A DNA stretch of 64,000 nt from Planctomycetota bacterium (lineage in GTDB: Bacteria > Planctomycetota > Phycisphaerae > Phycisphaerales > SM1A02), in contig JAIOPG010000002.1 of NCBI GenBank assembly GCA_021414025.1, positions 124,001 through 188,000 of the forward strand. Direction: 5' to 3'. Of the stretch, positions 1 to 10,089 are shown piece after piece. Position 1 is the stretch's first letter; each line of letters opens with the position of its first letter. Both the position numbers and the translations under genes were made by a program. The notes under the pieces were generated by a model that made no database searches, was not told where the DNA came from, and worked only from the letters and a program-made list of their open reading frames with translations.

Positions 1-381
1 AAGCTCGACGCCGGCGATGAATCGGGCGGGCGCGACTACTACGCGGCGATGAAGCTGGTGCTGCGGCAGATGCACCGGATCCTGCGCAACCGCCGCTACA
101 TGGCGATCTACGTCAGCGATTCCTGGCGCAAGCGCCGCGGCGAGAAGGGCAAGGGGGGCGGCATCTTTATGCCCATCGGCTTCGAGCTCTTCGCCCAGAT
201 GCGCGAACTCTTCCAGCCCGTCGACATCATCTGCGTGGCCCGCAAGAATTCCAAACTGGAGAGCGGGGAGTTCCGCCGCGCCGCCGAGGACGGCAACTTC
301 TTCCTGCGCGGTTTCAACTACCTCATGATCGGCAAGAAGGTGGACGACGAGGCGCCGACCGCCAGGAAGCCCAAGCCTTGA
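1..381 (+). CDS. Putative DNA methylase, C-terminal part (5' truncated)
   Basis: The reading frame is open from base 1, so the gene starts upstream of the window; the ATG at 49 is internal. The visible 126 residues include a segment like the last part of N-4/N-6 type DNA methyltransferases: RYMAIYVSDSW (a beta strand ending in D-S/D), then PIGFELFAQMRELFQPVDIICV and GNFFLRGFNYLMIGKK, a closing block I associate with that family. The catalytic DPPY-type motif and the SAM-binding motif would lie upstream and cannot be checked. It faces the lipoprotein gene ending at 448, and I see no intrinsic terminator in the 66 bases between. A different SAM-dependent methyltransferase remains possible. Confidence 0.55.
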   Translation, partial: KLDAGDESGGRDYYAAMKLVLRQMHRILRNRRYMAIYVSDSWRKRRGEKGKGGGIFMPIGFELFAQMRELFQPVDIICVARKNSKLESGEFRRAAEDGNFFLRGFNYLMIGKKVDDEAPTARKPKP

Positions 382-447
382 ACCGCGCGGGTCCTTGCGT
401 TCGAATTCTGAATTGAACTCGAGAGTGTTCGCAGCGCCTTGGCGCCT

Positions 448-2850
448 TCATTCGCCGGAGTGGAACAACGGCGTCTTGACCCAGTGGGTCAGCTTGTGCC
501 ATGCGTCGGAGTTGGTTCCCGCCATCAGCGCCACTTCCCGCAGCGCCCGCACATTGATCTCCTCGCGCACGTTGAGCAGGATCGCCAGGGCCGGGGCGCG
601 GCGCTGGAGCTGGTCGAAGTTGTCCTTGGAGATGGTGAAATCATCGTTGGCCCAGAGCTTGCGGGCCTCGATGATCTGGTTCAGCAGCTCGTCCAGGGCG
701 CTCTGGCGGGTCTGCAGCAAGACATCGGCTTGGTCTCGGGTTTCGTCCTGCGGCAGCTCCGCGACCATCTGGTTGAGCATGTCCTCGGCGGGGTGGCGGT
801 CGTAGAAAATTTCCGGATAGGCGAAGCGCCAGTAGGCGCGCTTCAATTCGCGGGCATCATCGGTGGCGAGGGAGCTGCAGGTGCCGCGCAAAATCTCCTC
901 CTGCACCTCGACGCGGGCCCGCGCGGTCGGCTCGACGCTTTTGGCCGCCGCGGCAAGGATCTCGCGCAGCCGCGTTTCACCGGCCGCCTGGTCCTGGTCG
1001 TTGAACTTGAAGTCGGTGATCAGCTTCTTCATGTTGAGTACGAAGCTGCGCAGCGCGTCGATGGTGGCCACCCGCAGACGGTCGGAGCTCTCCACCAGCG
1101 GCACGGCGGCGTCGATGATCGCCGCATCGGTGATGGCGTTGGCCTCGGGGGAGAGCTGGGCCTGGGCGAAGGCTGCGGGCAGGTCGATGGTGGCCTCGCG
1201 GTCGATCGCCACCAGCGAGCCCGCGGGGATCTTCCGCCAGTCGATGCTCGACGCCGTCACCGCGCGCTCGATGCGCAGGCGCTCGACGCGGGGATCGTTG
1301 GGGTCCAGTCCCAGCACGGCCGCGAGCTCGGCGATGGTCTGGTCCTCGATCTCGGTCAAGGCGTTGCGCGCCGAGTCGACCTCGGTCACCAGCGTGCGCA
1401 GGCGCCGCTGTGCCTCCGGGATCGAGATGTCGGAGGATGAGGCCTCCTTCATCCGATCTTCGGCGTCCTTGATTTTCTTGGAGCGCTCCTGGAAGGCCTG
1501 ATTCCACTTGTCCACGCTGTCGGCCAGCAGCGTCATGGAGACCGCGGTCTCGGTGTCAGAGTGGGGCTGCAGCGGACGCAGCCGGCTCTCCACCCAGGGC
1601 TCGAAATCCGGGGGCAGGAAAAGCGCGAAGGTCTCGGCGCTCTTGCGGATGGGCCAGCCATCCGGCGCGGCCTCGGGCGGCGGCGGCGGAATCAGCGCGA
1701 AAATATCGCCGAGCACCTCGCTGGGAAGCAATCCCGCAATGCTGGAGCGAAGCTGCTCGCCGGATTGCTTGCGCAGCGGCTCCAGCAACTTGCGGTAGGG
1801 CTCGCCGGCCGCCTTGATCATGGCCATGTTGCGCTGCTTGAGCAGTTCCTGCCGCGCGTCCTTGGCCAGCTTGGCGCGGGGATCGTCCTTGCCGCGCATC
1901 ATGGCGTTGGCGATCCGCAGGGCGATGTCGCGGTCGTCCTTCTCCCACGCCAGCACGATCTTGGCGATCTCCACGCGCTGCGCCTGGTCGAGGTTGGGCA
2001 GGCGCACGATCACCATCGGCGCCGCCTTCTGCCAGTCGGTGGGCTTCCACGATTCATGATTGACGAATCCGATCTTGAATCGCTCCACGGCCTCCTGGTC
2101 CGACAGACCCCCAAGCATTTCGATGGTCCGCAGGTTCAGGGCCACGATGCGATTGGCGGCCTTGTTCACAGCCTCGTCGTTGCCGTCGATGGGGCGGCGG
2201 ACGTTGGCCGCGGCGAAATCGTTGGCGGCCGGCAGCAGGTCGCGCGCATAGGTCCGCATGTGATCGTCGAACATCGCCCGCTTGTCGGCGGGCAGATCCA
2301 GGTCGGCGAGCACTTCGCGCAGGTCGATGAAGGACTGGTAGCCCGGCAGGGCGATGCTTTTGGCCCGCGCGATGGCCCGGTCCATCGCCAGGTCCTCGAT
2401 CAGAACCGCATGCTGCGGCCCGATGCATTCGCCCCACTGGGCAAAGAGATTCTGATCCAGCAGGGTGAGCTGCGTCAGCAGGGCGCCATGGCGGCGGCGC
2501 AGCTGCTCCATGAACTCGATGTCCTTGAGCCAGGAGCCTTGCATCTGCGGATCCAGCGCGTTGCTGCGCTGGCGGATGGCGCCGGTGATTCCAGTGATTT
2601 CCCGCTGCACCACGGCCTGCCATTGCGCGAGATATTCGTCGTGGGCGTGGTCGATGCAGGCCCAACTCTGCTTGTCGCCGTGAAAGCCCGCGCGGATCAG
2701 GCTGCTGGTGCCCACCGGCATCGGAACCACGTCGAAGCGGAAGGGCGTGGCCTTGCACGCGGGCAGCGCCATCAGGCACACCGTAATGAGTGACGCCAAG
2801 CGCAGCCAGCGCGTCAATCCGGTCGGGAGTTGAGGGCGTCCACCACGCAT
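448..2850 (-). CDS. Large hypothetical lipoprotein (800 aa)
   Basis: The N-terminus has a basic stretch, a hydrophobic core and the lipobox LPAC, so the protein is probably exported and lipid-anchored. I chose the ATG at 2850 because it gives a normal-length signal peptide; the frame extends to a TTG at 2901, which would add 17 residues. The mature part is helical and charged with no domain I recognise. It includes a proline run near the middle (IPPPPPEAAP), many Arg/Glu/Asp-rich stretches suggesting coiled coil, and several Asp-Asp pairs. It stands alone, convergent with the methylase fragment and divergent from the beta-helix gene at 3342 across about 490 bases. Function unknown. Confidence 0.75.
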   Translation of the reverse strand: MRGGRPQLPTGLTRWLRLASLITVCLMALPACKATPFRFDVVPMPVGTSSLIRAGFHGDKQSWACIDHAHDEYLAQWQAVVQREITGITGAIRQRSNALDPQMQGSWLKDIEFMEQLRRRHGALLTQLTLLDQNLFAQWGECIGPQHAVLIEDLAMDRAIARAKSIALPGYQSFIDLREVLADLDLPADKRAMFDDHMRTYARDLLPAANDFAAANVRRPIDGNDEAVNKAANRIVALNLRTIEMLGGLSDQEAVERFKIGFVNHESWKPTDWQKAAPMVIVRLPNLDQAQRVEIAKIVLAWEKDDRDIALRIANAMMRGKDDPRAKLAKDARQELLKQRNMAMIKAAGEPYRKLLEPLRKQSGEQLRSSIAGLLPSEVLGDIFALIPPPPPEAAPDGWPIRKSAETFALFLPPDFEPWVESRLRPLQPHSDTETAVSMTLLADSVDKWNQAFQERSKKIKDAEDRMKEASSSDISIPEAQRRLRTLVTEVDSARNALTEIEDQTIAELAAVLGLDPNDPRVERLRIERAVTASSIDWRKIPAGSLVAIDREATIDLPAAFAQAQLSPEANAITDAAIIDAAVPLVESSDRLRVATIDALRSFVLNMKKLITDFKFNDQDQAAGETRLREILAAAAKSVEPTARARVEVQEEILRGTCSSLATDDARELKRAYWRFAYPEIFYDRHPAEDMLNQMVAELPQDETRDQADVLLQTRQSALDELLNQIIEARKLWANDDFTISKDNFDQLQRRAPALAILLNVREEINVRALREVALMAGTNSDAWHKLTHWVKTPLFHSGE

Positions 2851-3015
2851 GCGTGCATCTTGACACGATTCATTTTGGAAAGGCCATCGGACTTGAGCCA
2901 AATTTCACAAAAATGCAAAAAGGGCAAGATTATTTGGGACCCAGCGGGAAATGCATGAAATTGCCAAGCCGACTTGCTTTCCGCGATTTGAATTCGACAG
3001 TGTCGCCGTGCACGA

Positions 3016-3314
3016 CGGGCCAAGGAGGGTTGGTCCGAACGGCAATCGGGGACGGCCTCGCGGGTGAAAGGGACCCGCGAAGCCGGGAAAAACTTGCGGC
3101 TGGGGAGCCGCGAGTGTTGGAAAGAGATTGCGGTTCTGGGAAAAGGGAACCGCAAGAATTGAAAGGCTCGCCGCGGAGGAAAACCGCGGGCGAGTGCGAG
3201 AGTCGCCCGGACGCGCTGGGGAGCGTCGTCCGGGCGACTCTGGCTGGCAGGGTCAAATTCAAATCAGTGCAGCAGAGGTTGGAATTGTGCGCTCGCGGCG
3301 CTTGCCGCGGCGCG
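3016..3314 (+). ncRNA. Candidate structured RNA: array of six to seven GC-rich hairpins with GGA-bearing loops
   Basis: The 491-base gap between the two divergent genes holds consecutive inverted repeats. H1 is 3016-3023/3030-3037 with loop GGAGGG. H2 is 3058-3065/3073-3080 with loop GAAAGGG. H3 is 3093-3101/3106-3114 with loop GGGG. H4 is 3128-3136/3147-3155 with loop TGGGAAAAGG. H5 is 3167-3176/3184-3194 with one bulge and loop AGGAAAA. H6 is 3199-3217/3222-3241, 19 pairs with one bulge and loop GGGG. A seventh without the purine loop lies at 3289-3314. Every loop of H1-H6 carries GGA or GGGA in or at its edge, and H3 and H6 share the identical apex CTGGGGAG. Linkers are purine-rich on this strand, which suggests plus-strand RNA, either a 5' leader of the 3342 gene or a small RNA. 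The base pairing is seen; the function is inferred. An A/T-rich patch near 2900-2935 may hold a promoter, but I see no convincing boxes. Confidence 0.45.
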
Positions 3315-3341
3315 TCAAGTCAACATTTCGAGGCGCTGAAC

Positions 3342-4418
3342 ATGAAGCAGGACCGCTCGACCGATCAAAATCAAACCCCGCGAACTCGGAACAAGGGAAC
3401 CTTCCTGAGGTCGCTGGGTTTGGCTCTCGTGGTGGCCGTGCCCATGGTTTCGCTCTGGAGCGGCTCCTTCGTGAACATCGTCAAGGCCAATTCGACCGGG
3501 GTTTCGGGCTTGGGGTCCGCCGCGCCGTCGACTCAGGACCTCGAGCAGAACAGCGACCGCAATGATCGCGCCCCGGGCGTGATCCTGGTGCCGGAAGAGG
3601 AGCCCACCCTGCAGGGGGCCATCGACCGGGCGGGCGACGGCAGCGTGATCATCGTGGCGCCGGGCGAGTACCGCGAGAATCTCTCCATCCGCGGCCGAAA
3701 GGTTTCCCTCTGGGCGATGGCCGGCGCCGAAGCGACCGTCCTGTCGGGCGATGGCCGCGAAGGACCCATTGCCATGATTGAGGACTCGAAGGTCTCCTTC
3801 GAGGGCTTCCAGATCCAGAATGGCCGCGGCGAGAACGGCTGCGGCGCGTTGCTGGAGCGCAGCAACGGAACCTTTACCGATTGCCGCTTCATGAACAACA
3901 AGGGCGGATTGGCCGCGAACGATTCGCAGGTCCAGCTTGACCATTGCGTGGTCGCGGAGAACAACTCCTCCTACGCGGGCGGCGGTCTTCGGGCGACCAA
4001 GTCCGAGGTGCGCCTGAGCGACAGCGAGTTCAATCACAACGCCGCGGGCACCTTCGGCGGCGGCGTCTACGCCTCCGGCACAACAATGCGCCTGTACAAC
4101 GTGGGCCTGGTCGACAATCGCGTCATCAGCGGCGCCTGGGGCGGCGGCCTTTACGCGGATGGCGGCAATCTGGAGGTGGACGCCTGCCTCATCTCCGGCA
4201 ACGCGTCGAATGTGTCGGGCGCGGGCATCTACGCCTTCGGCGTTCGGGCCCGCATCTACGGCACCGACTTCGAGGGCAATGTCGCGGCCAACGCGATGAG
4301 CGTGGACGGCGAGCACACGCTCTTCGACATCCAGAATTCGCCCCTGGAAATCGCGGATGAAACCCTGGTGGAGGCGGCCGCGGAACCGGCCCCGCTGACT
4401 CTGGCGTCGGACAACTGA
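3342..4418 (+). CDS. Secreted right-handed beta-helix repeat protein
   Basis: This 358-residue protein begins with a charged segment and a hydrophobic stretch (about residues 24-50), an export signal or membrane anchor. It is followed by repeats typical of parallel beta-helix proteins: TLQGAIDRAGDGSVIIVAPG, then units with SXF and GGGL/GGGVYA turns (YAGGGLRATKSE, FGGGVYASG, WGGGLYADGG, SGAGIYAFG). Such folds occur in polysaccharide lyases and adhesins, but no catalytic residues can be assigned. I chose the ATG at 3342 because the signal sequence starts there; the open frame reaches back to 2790 but runs through the hairpin array. A rho-independent terminator follows at 4439. Ligand and role are unknown. 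Confidence 0.8.
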   Translation: MKQDRSTDQNQTPRTRNKGTFLRSLGLALVVAVPMVSLWSGSFVNIVKANSTGVSGLGSAAPSTQDLEQNSDRNDRAPGVILVPEEEPTLQGAIDRAGDGSVIIVAPGEYRENLSIRGRKVSLWAMAGAEATVLSGDGREGPIAMIEDSKVSFEGFQIQNGRGENGCGALLERSNGTFTDCRFMNNKGGLAANDSQVQLDHCVVAENNSSYAGGGLRATKSEVRLSDSEFNHNAAGTFGGGVYASGTTMRLYNVGLVDNRVISGAWGGGLYADGGNLEVDACLISGNASNVSGAGIYAFGVRARIYGTDFEGNVAANAMSVDGEHTLFDIQNSPLEIADETLVEAAAEPAPLTLASDN

Positions 4419-4438
4419 TCAACGAGCAACCACCGCAG

Positions 4439-4476
4439 GCCTGCCTTGGAGGAAACTTCGAGGCGGGCTTTTTCTT

Positions 4477-4478
<2 letters not shown>
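4439..4478 (+). terminator. Rho-independent terminator of the beta-helix gene
   Basis: Seven-pair stem 4439-4445 with 4462-4468 (one G-T pair), followed by TTTTTCTTTT. It lies 20 bases after the stop codon of the 3342 gene and slightly overlaps the end of the convergent ABC-F gene. Confidence 0.75.
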
Positions 4479-6468
<1,990 letters not shown>

Positions 6469-6589
6469 GGGCGTCGAAGAGTAGTGCTTTTTGCCGGGAA
6501 TGCGAAATGAGCGGATGGATATGATCCGACGGCCCGAGGTTGAAGGGCGCGGTCATCGATGTTGAGAGAGCAACGGACGACGAACACAC

Positions 6590-7372
6590 ATGAAACTCCC
6601 GAAATTGGGCGCGCCGAAACTGGACCAGATCATCAATTTCTTCATGCCCGTGTTCTGGGGAACACGGGATGACGCGCAGGTGGAAACCCAGTTCCGTCAA
6701 GTGGCGGCCAACGTGGCGCCGGGCATCCATTTCGCCGACAACTTCTTCACCTGGGGGCGCAACAACTCCATGTTGGACGACGCGGAGTTCATGAAGTCGT
6801 GGGAGAGCAACGCACTGAACATGACGGACAAGGGGATCCTCTGGAGGCGCTATGTCCTGGCATGCGCCGCCTACCACTGCGTGCAGCTTGACGGAGATTT
6901 TGTGGAATGCGGCGCCTACACGGGCACCGCCGTGAAGACCGTCATGGACTATCTGGGCGGTCCCGCGTTTCCCAAGACCTTCTGGGCCTACGACCTCTTC
7001 GAGCACAACGAGGCGATGCTGCATCACTCCCTGCCCGCGCACGGCAAGGATCTGCACGAGCAGGTGAAGCACCGCTTCCGCGACTACCCGCAGGTCAGGA
7101 TCATCAAGGGATTCATCCCCGATGTCTTCGCCGAGCACGCGCCGGACAAGATCGCCTACATGCACATCGACATGAACCAGGCGCCCGCCGAGCTCGCGGC
7201 CCTGGAGGGCCTGTTCGACCGCATGGTTCCGGCGGGCATCCTGGTGCTGGATGATTACGAATGGACGCTGGGCTATCGCGGTCAGAAGCTCGCGGAAGAC
7301 CCATGGTTCGAGGCGCGCGGCTACCGGGTCATGCCCTTGCCGACGGGGCAGGGACTGGTCATCAAGCGATAG
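6590..7372 (+). CDS. TylF/MycF-like SAM-dependent O-methyltransferase
   Basis: This 260-residue protein carries the TylF-type core: FVECGAYTGTAVK (SAM-binding loop, near residue 105), an acidic metal-binding stretch YMHIDMNQAPAELAALE, and GILVLDDYEW, where the paired aspartates would bind Mg2+. TylF/MycF enzymes methylate sugar hydroxyls. Related proteins are common near polysaccharide or lipopolysaccharide genes, so a surface sugar is a plausible substrate, but nothing beside it confirms this. The preceding 121 bases separate it from the divergent ABC-F gene and hold no clear promoter. No signal peptide. Confidence 0.8.
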   Translation: MKLPKLGAPKLDQIINFFMPVFWGTRDDAQVETQFRQVAANVAPGIHFADNFFTWGRNNSMLDDAEFMKSWESNALNMTDKGILWRRYVLACAAYHCVQLDGDFVECGAYTGTAVKTVMDYLGGPAFPKTFWAYDLFEHNEAMLHHSLPAHGKDLHEQVKHRFRDYPQVRIIKGFIPDVFAEHAPDKIAYMHIDMNQAPAELAALEGLFDRMVPAGILVLDDYEWTLGYRGQKLAEDPWFEARGYRVMPLPTGQGLVIKR

Positions 7373-7425
7373 AGAAAATTGAGAATTGGGTTTGTTTCAC
7401 CTGCTTCCAGAGGTAGGCTGCTCAA

Positions 7426-8508
7426 GTGAACACTTTCTTCCGGGAAATCAACGTCGCCCGCTTTGCCGTCCGCCTGATCGCGATCGCCTGCGCGGCGATC
7501 TCTTCGGTTGCCAATGCGCAATCCGTCGTGTGCTGGGGAGACAATTCCGTGGGCCAGTGCAATGTGCCCGCAAATCTGGGCGAGGTCACACAGGTGTCTG
7601 GGGGCTGGTACCACACCGTCGCATTGAAATCCGATGGCAGCGTGGTGTGCTGGGGAGACAACTTTTACGGTCAGTGCACTGTGCCCGCGAATTTGGGCTT
7701 CGTCACGCAGGTGTCCGCGGGTCCGTACCACACCATCGCGCTGAAATCCGACGGGACCCTCGTGGCCTGGGGGCGCAACGATTTCGGACAGTGCAACGTG
7801 CCTGCGAATTTGGGAACCATCGTCCAGGTGTCCGCGGGCGAACTTCACACAATGGGCATTGAATACCCGGGCTTCGTGCAATGCTGGGGAAACAACGCGT
7901 ATGGTCAGTGCAATGTGCCGGGAAACCTGGGTCTGGTCTCGCAGATTTCGGCGGGCCCGATTCACTCCACGGCGATCAGGGCCATCAACAGCTCCGTCCG
8001 ATGCTGGGGCGACAACAGTCAGGGACAGTGCAATGTTCCTGGAGGATTGGGTTTGGTCTCGCAGGTTGCCGCGGGCGTGTACCACACCATCGCTCTCAAA
8101 TCCGACGGCACGGTCGTGTGCTGGGGGCGCAACATCGAGGGACAGTGCAATGTGCCTGCCAGCCTGGGAACCGCCACACAAGTCGCGAGCAATTCATTCC
8201 ACACCATCGCGATCAAAGCCGACGCGACCGTCGCGTGCTGGGGGTACAACGATCATGGCCAGTGCAATGTGCCCGCCAGCCTGGGAGCGGTCATGCAGGT
8301 GGCGGGTGGCCTGCTCCACACCATCGCGCTGAAAGTTCCGTGCGTTGGCGATCTCGATGGCTCGGGCGAAATTGACAGCGCCGACATTGGCTTGATCCTT
8401 CTGGACTTTGGACCATGCCCCGGCTGTCCCACCGACCTGAACGGCGATGGCGAGGTGGATGGTGCCGACATCGGGTTGGCGCTGCTCGGCTTTGGGCCGT
8501 GTCCGTAA
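7426..8508 (+). CDS. Secreted RCC1-repeat protein with dockerin-like C-terminus
   Basis: A 360-residue protein starting at GTG (AGAGG lies 12 bases upstream). The first 31 residues form a signal peptide ending VANAQS. Then come seven tandem units of 39 residues of the RCC1/BLIP-II beta-propeller type, each close to VVCWGDNSxGQCNVPxxLG plus HTIALKSDG. Seven blades would close one propeller. The tail (about residues 305-360) has two calcium-loop motifs, DLDGSGEIDSADIG and DLNGDGEVDGADIG, each followed by a short hydrophobic helix and FGPCP. That is the dockerin-like ending found on many exported planctomycete proteins. Each unit has a conserved CW and GQC, so disulfides are likely. The 2,158-residue protein at 52871 carries the same two modules. 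Binding partner unknown. Confidence 0.88.
   Translation: MNTFFREINVARFAVRLIAIACAAISSVANAQSVVCWGDNSVGQCNVPANLGEVTQVSGGWYHTVALKSDGSVVCWGDNFYGQCTVPANLGFVTQVSAGPYHTIALKSDGTLVAWGRNDFGQCNVPANLGTIVQVSAGELHTMGIEYPGFVQCWGNNAYGQCNVPGNLGLVSQISAGPIHSTAIRAINSSVRCWGDNSQGQCNVPGGLGLVSQVAAGVYHTIALKSDGTVVCWGRNIEGQCNVPASLGTATQVASNSFHTIAIKADATVACWGYNDHGQCNVPASLGAVMQVAGGLLHTIALKVPCVGDLDGSGEIDSADIGLILLDFGPCPGCPTDLNGDGEVDGADIGLALLGFGPCP
7522..8340 (+). repeat. Seven tandem 117-base coding repeats (RCC1 blades)
   Basis: The DNA repeats with a 117-base period; the strings TGCTGGGG and CAGTGCAATGTGCC recur in nearly every unit. Unit 4 diverges most. The phase is coding, and the units correspond exactly to the seven RCC1 blades. 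Conservation at the DNA level suggests expansion by unequal recombination or selection on the codons used. Confidence 0.85.
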
Positions 8509-8560
8509 AAACAACTTGATCCGTCCGAAATGGTGCGGCTATTTCCGTGTGGAAATGTCC

Positions 8561-8598
8561 TTGACTGGCCCGCGATTTGTAATTAACCTTCAGGTTAA
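8561..8598 (+). promoter_or_regulatory. Promoter with overlapping palindromic operator of the arsR-AHSA1 operon
   Basis: A -35 box TTGACT (8561-8566) and a -10-like TAACCT (8584-8589) are 17 bases apart. The perfect inverted repeat TTAACCT-TC-AGGTTAA (8583-8598) covers the -10 box, so a dimeric repressor bound there would block the promoter. The repressor gene starts 18 bases later with AGGAG at 8603, so autoregulation by the ArsR protein is the natural inference. Confidence 0.7.
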
Positions 8599-8616
8599 CT
8601 ACAGGAGCACGGCCGC

Positions 8617-8976
8617 ATGACCGCACTGCAGAACACCCTCGATCGCACCTTTGCCGCGCTGGCCGACCCGACGCGCCGGGCCATGATCGCCCGGCTCTCC
8701 AAAGGCGTGGCCAATGTGTCCGAGCTCGCCGCGCCGTTTCTCAAGAGCATGAGCCTGCCCGCGGTGACCAAGCACCTGAAGGTGCTGGAGCGGGCGGGCC
8801 TGGTCACAAAGACCAAGGACGCGCAGTGGCGGCCATGCCGGCTCAACGGTGTGCCGCTGAAGGACGCCACGGCCTGGATGGAACACCACCGGAAATTCTG
8901 GGAAGAAAGTTTTGATCGACTCGACGCATATTTGAAAACCGTTACCAGCGAGAAAAAAGGAAGGCACAAGAAATGA
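8617..8976 (+). CDS. ArsR-family winged-helix repressor
   Basis: A 119-residue ArsR/SmtB-type regulator with FAALADPTRRAMIARL at the N-terminus and the recognition helix region SLPAVTKHLKVLERAGLV (about residues 45-63). No metal-binding cysteines of the CXC kind are present, as expected for the subgroup paired with AHSA1/SRPBCC genes. The stop overlaps the start of the next gene by four bases (ATGA), so the two are translationally coupled. A palindrome overlapping the -10 box upstream is its probable operator. The inducing signal is unknown. Confidence 0.9.
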   Translation: MTALQNTLDRTFAALADPTRRAMIARLSKGVANVSELAAPFLKSMSLPAVTKHLKVLERAGLVTKTKDAQWRPCRLNGVPLKDATAWMEHHRKFWEESFDRLDAYLKTVTSEKKGRHKK

Positions 8977-9953
8977 CCAACGCAACCCCATCGAACGAAA
9001 TCCGCCTGACCCGCATCTACGACGCACCGGTGAGCGTGGTCTGGGACGCCTGGACCGACCCCGCCCAAGTGGAGCAGTGGTGGGGGCCGCGCGGCTTCAC
9101 GCTGACCACGCACAGCAAAGATCTTCGACCGGGCGGCAAGTGGATCTACACGATGCACGGACCAGACGGCACGGACTATCTGAATGTGACCCCGTACTAC
9201 GAGGTCGTCAAGGAATCCCGGCTGGTGTACGACCACGGAGGCGGCGAAGACCGGCCACCACTGTTTCGCGTCACCGTGCAATTCACGGACCTCAAGGGCA
9301 AGACGAAAATGGAATTCAAGGCGGTGATGGCGACCGCGGAAGTCGCGGCGGAGATGCGCAAATTCATCAAGAAGGCGGGCGGCGACGGCACATGGGACCG
9401 GCTCGGCGAATACCTGGTGAAGAAGCTGTCGGGCAAGGAGCACTTCATCATCAACCGGGCGTTCGACGCGCCGATCGACACGGTGTTCCAGATGTGGACC
9501 GACCCGAAGCATTTCTCGCAGTGGCTGCCGCCCACGGGTTTCACGATGGAGTTCCGCCGCGCCGAGATCAAGCCCGGCGGGAAGGCGGTTTATTCCATGA
9601 GCAGCGAGGATGGAACCATGACCATGTTCGGGCGGGTGGAATATCTGAAGATCGAGAAGCCCGGATTCATCGTCTACACGCAGCAGTTCTGCGATGCGAA
9701 CGAGAACATCTCGCGCCATCCGAAGGCGCCCACCTGGCCCGAGACGATGCTCACCACCGTTCAGCTGGCGGCGGAGGGCGCCGACCGGACGCGAGTGACT
9801 GTCACTTGGGAACCGCACGGCAAGGTGACGCGCGAGGAGCTTGAAGCGTTCGTCAATGCGCGGGCGGGCATGACGCAGGGTTGGACGGGTTCGTTCGACA
9901 AGCTGGAGGCGAGGCTCGCGGACACAGTGCGGACCGCGGGGCATCTTGTTTGA
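8973..9953 (+). CDS. Tandem AHSA1/SRPBCC domain protein
   Basis: A 326-residue protein made of two copies of the AHSA1 (activator of Hsp90 ATPase homologue 1-like) domain, where usually one copy of about 150 residues is found. Copy 1 begins TRIYDAPVSVVWDAWTDP with WWGPRGF; copy 2 begins NRAFDAPIDTVFQMWTDP with WLPPTGF. Both have the RPGGKW or KPGGKA turn. The fold forms a hydrophobic ligand cavity; the bacterial members are mostly of unknown function. It overlaps the ArsR gene by four bases. The fusion may be an internal gene duplication in which the second copy keeps a full cavity. Confidence 0.88.
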   Translation: MTNATPSNEIRLTRIYDAPVSVVWDAWTDPAQVEQWWGPRGFTLTTHSKDLRPGGKWIYTMHGPDGTDYLNVTPYYEVVKESRLVYDHGGGEDRPPLFRVTVQFTDLKGKTKMEFKAVMATAEVAAEMRKFIKKAGGDGTWDRLGEYLVKKLSGKEHFIINRAFDAPIDTVFQMWTDPKHFSQWLPPTGFTMEFRRAEIKPGGKAVYSMSSEDGTMTMFGRVEYLKIEKPGFIVYTQQFCDANENISRHPKAPTWPETMLTTVQLAAEGADRTRVTVTWEPHGKVTREELEAFVNARAGMTQGWTGSFDKLEARLADTVRTAGHLV

Positions 9954-9972
9954 TGGATCGATTCTTCAGCAA

Positions 9973-10046
9973 CGCACGCGGTTGGATTCGAACCAACGAC
10001 CCTCGGTTTCGAAGACCGATGCTCTATCCAGCTGAGCTACGCATGC
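9973..10046 (-). tRNA. tRNA-Arg (anticodon TCG)
   Basis: A complete 74-base cloverleaf on the minus strand. The acceptor stem is GCATGCG with CGCGTGC (one G-T pair) and discriminator G at 9973. The D arm is GCTC/GAGC. The anticodon stem TCGGT/ACCGA holds loop CTTCGAA, giving anticodon TCG that reads CGA. The variable loop has 5 bases and the T arm is GTTGG-TTCGAAT-CCAAC. The 3' CCA is not encoded. It lies between the AHSA1 gene and the metallopeptidase gene, alone. Confidence 0.95.
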
Positions 10047-10089
10047 AATCGACGGGGATTCTAGCCAAGAACATCCGAATCGTCCCACG

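Noticed and set aside
2790-3341. In-frame N-terminal extension of the beta-helix protein
   Set aside because: It runs through the hairpin array and lacks protein-like character; the export signal begins right after ATG 3342.
7522-8340. CRISPR array, because of regular repeats
   Set aside because: Period is 117 bases, in-frame and coding for RCC1 blades; there are no unique spacers.
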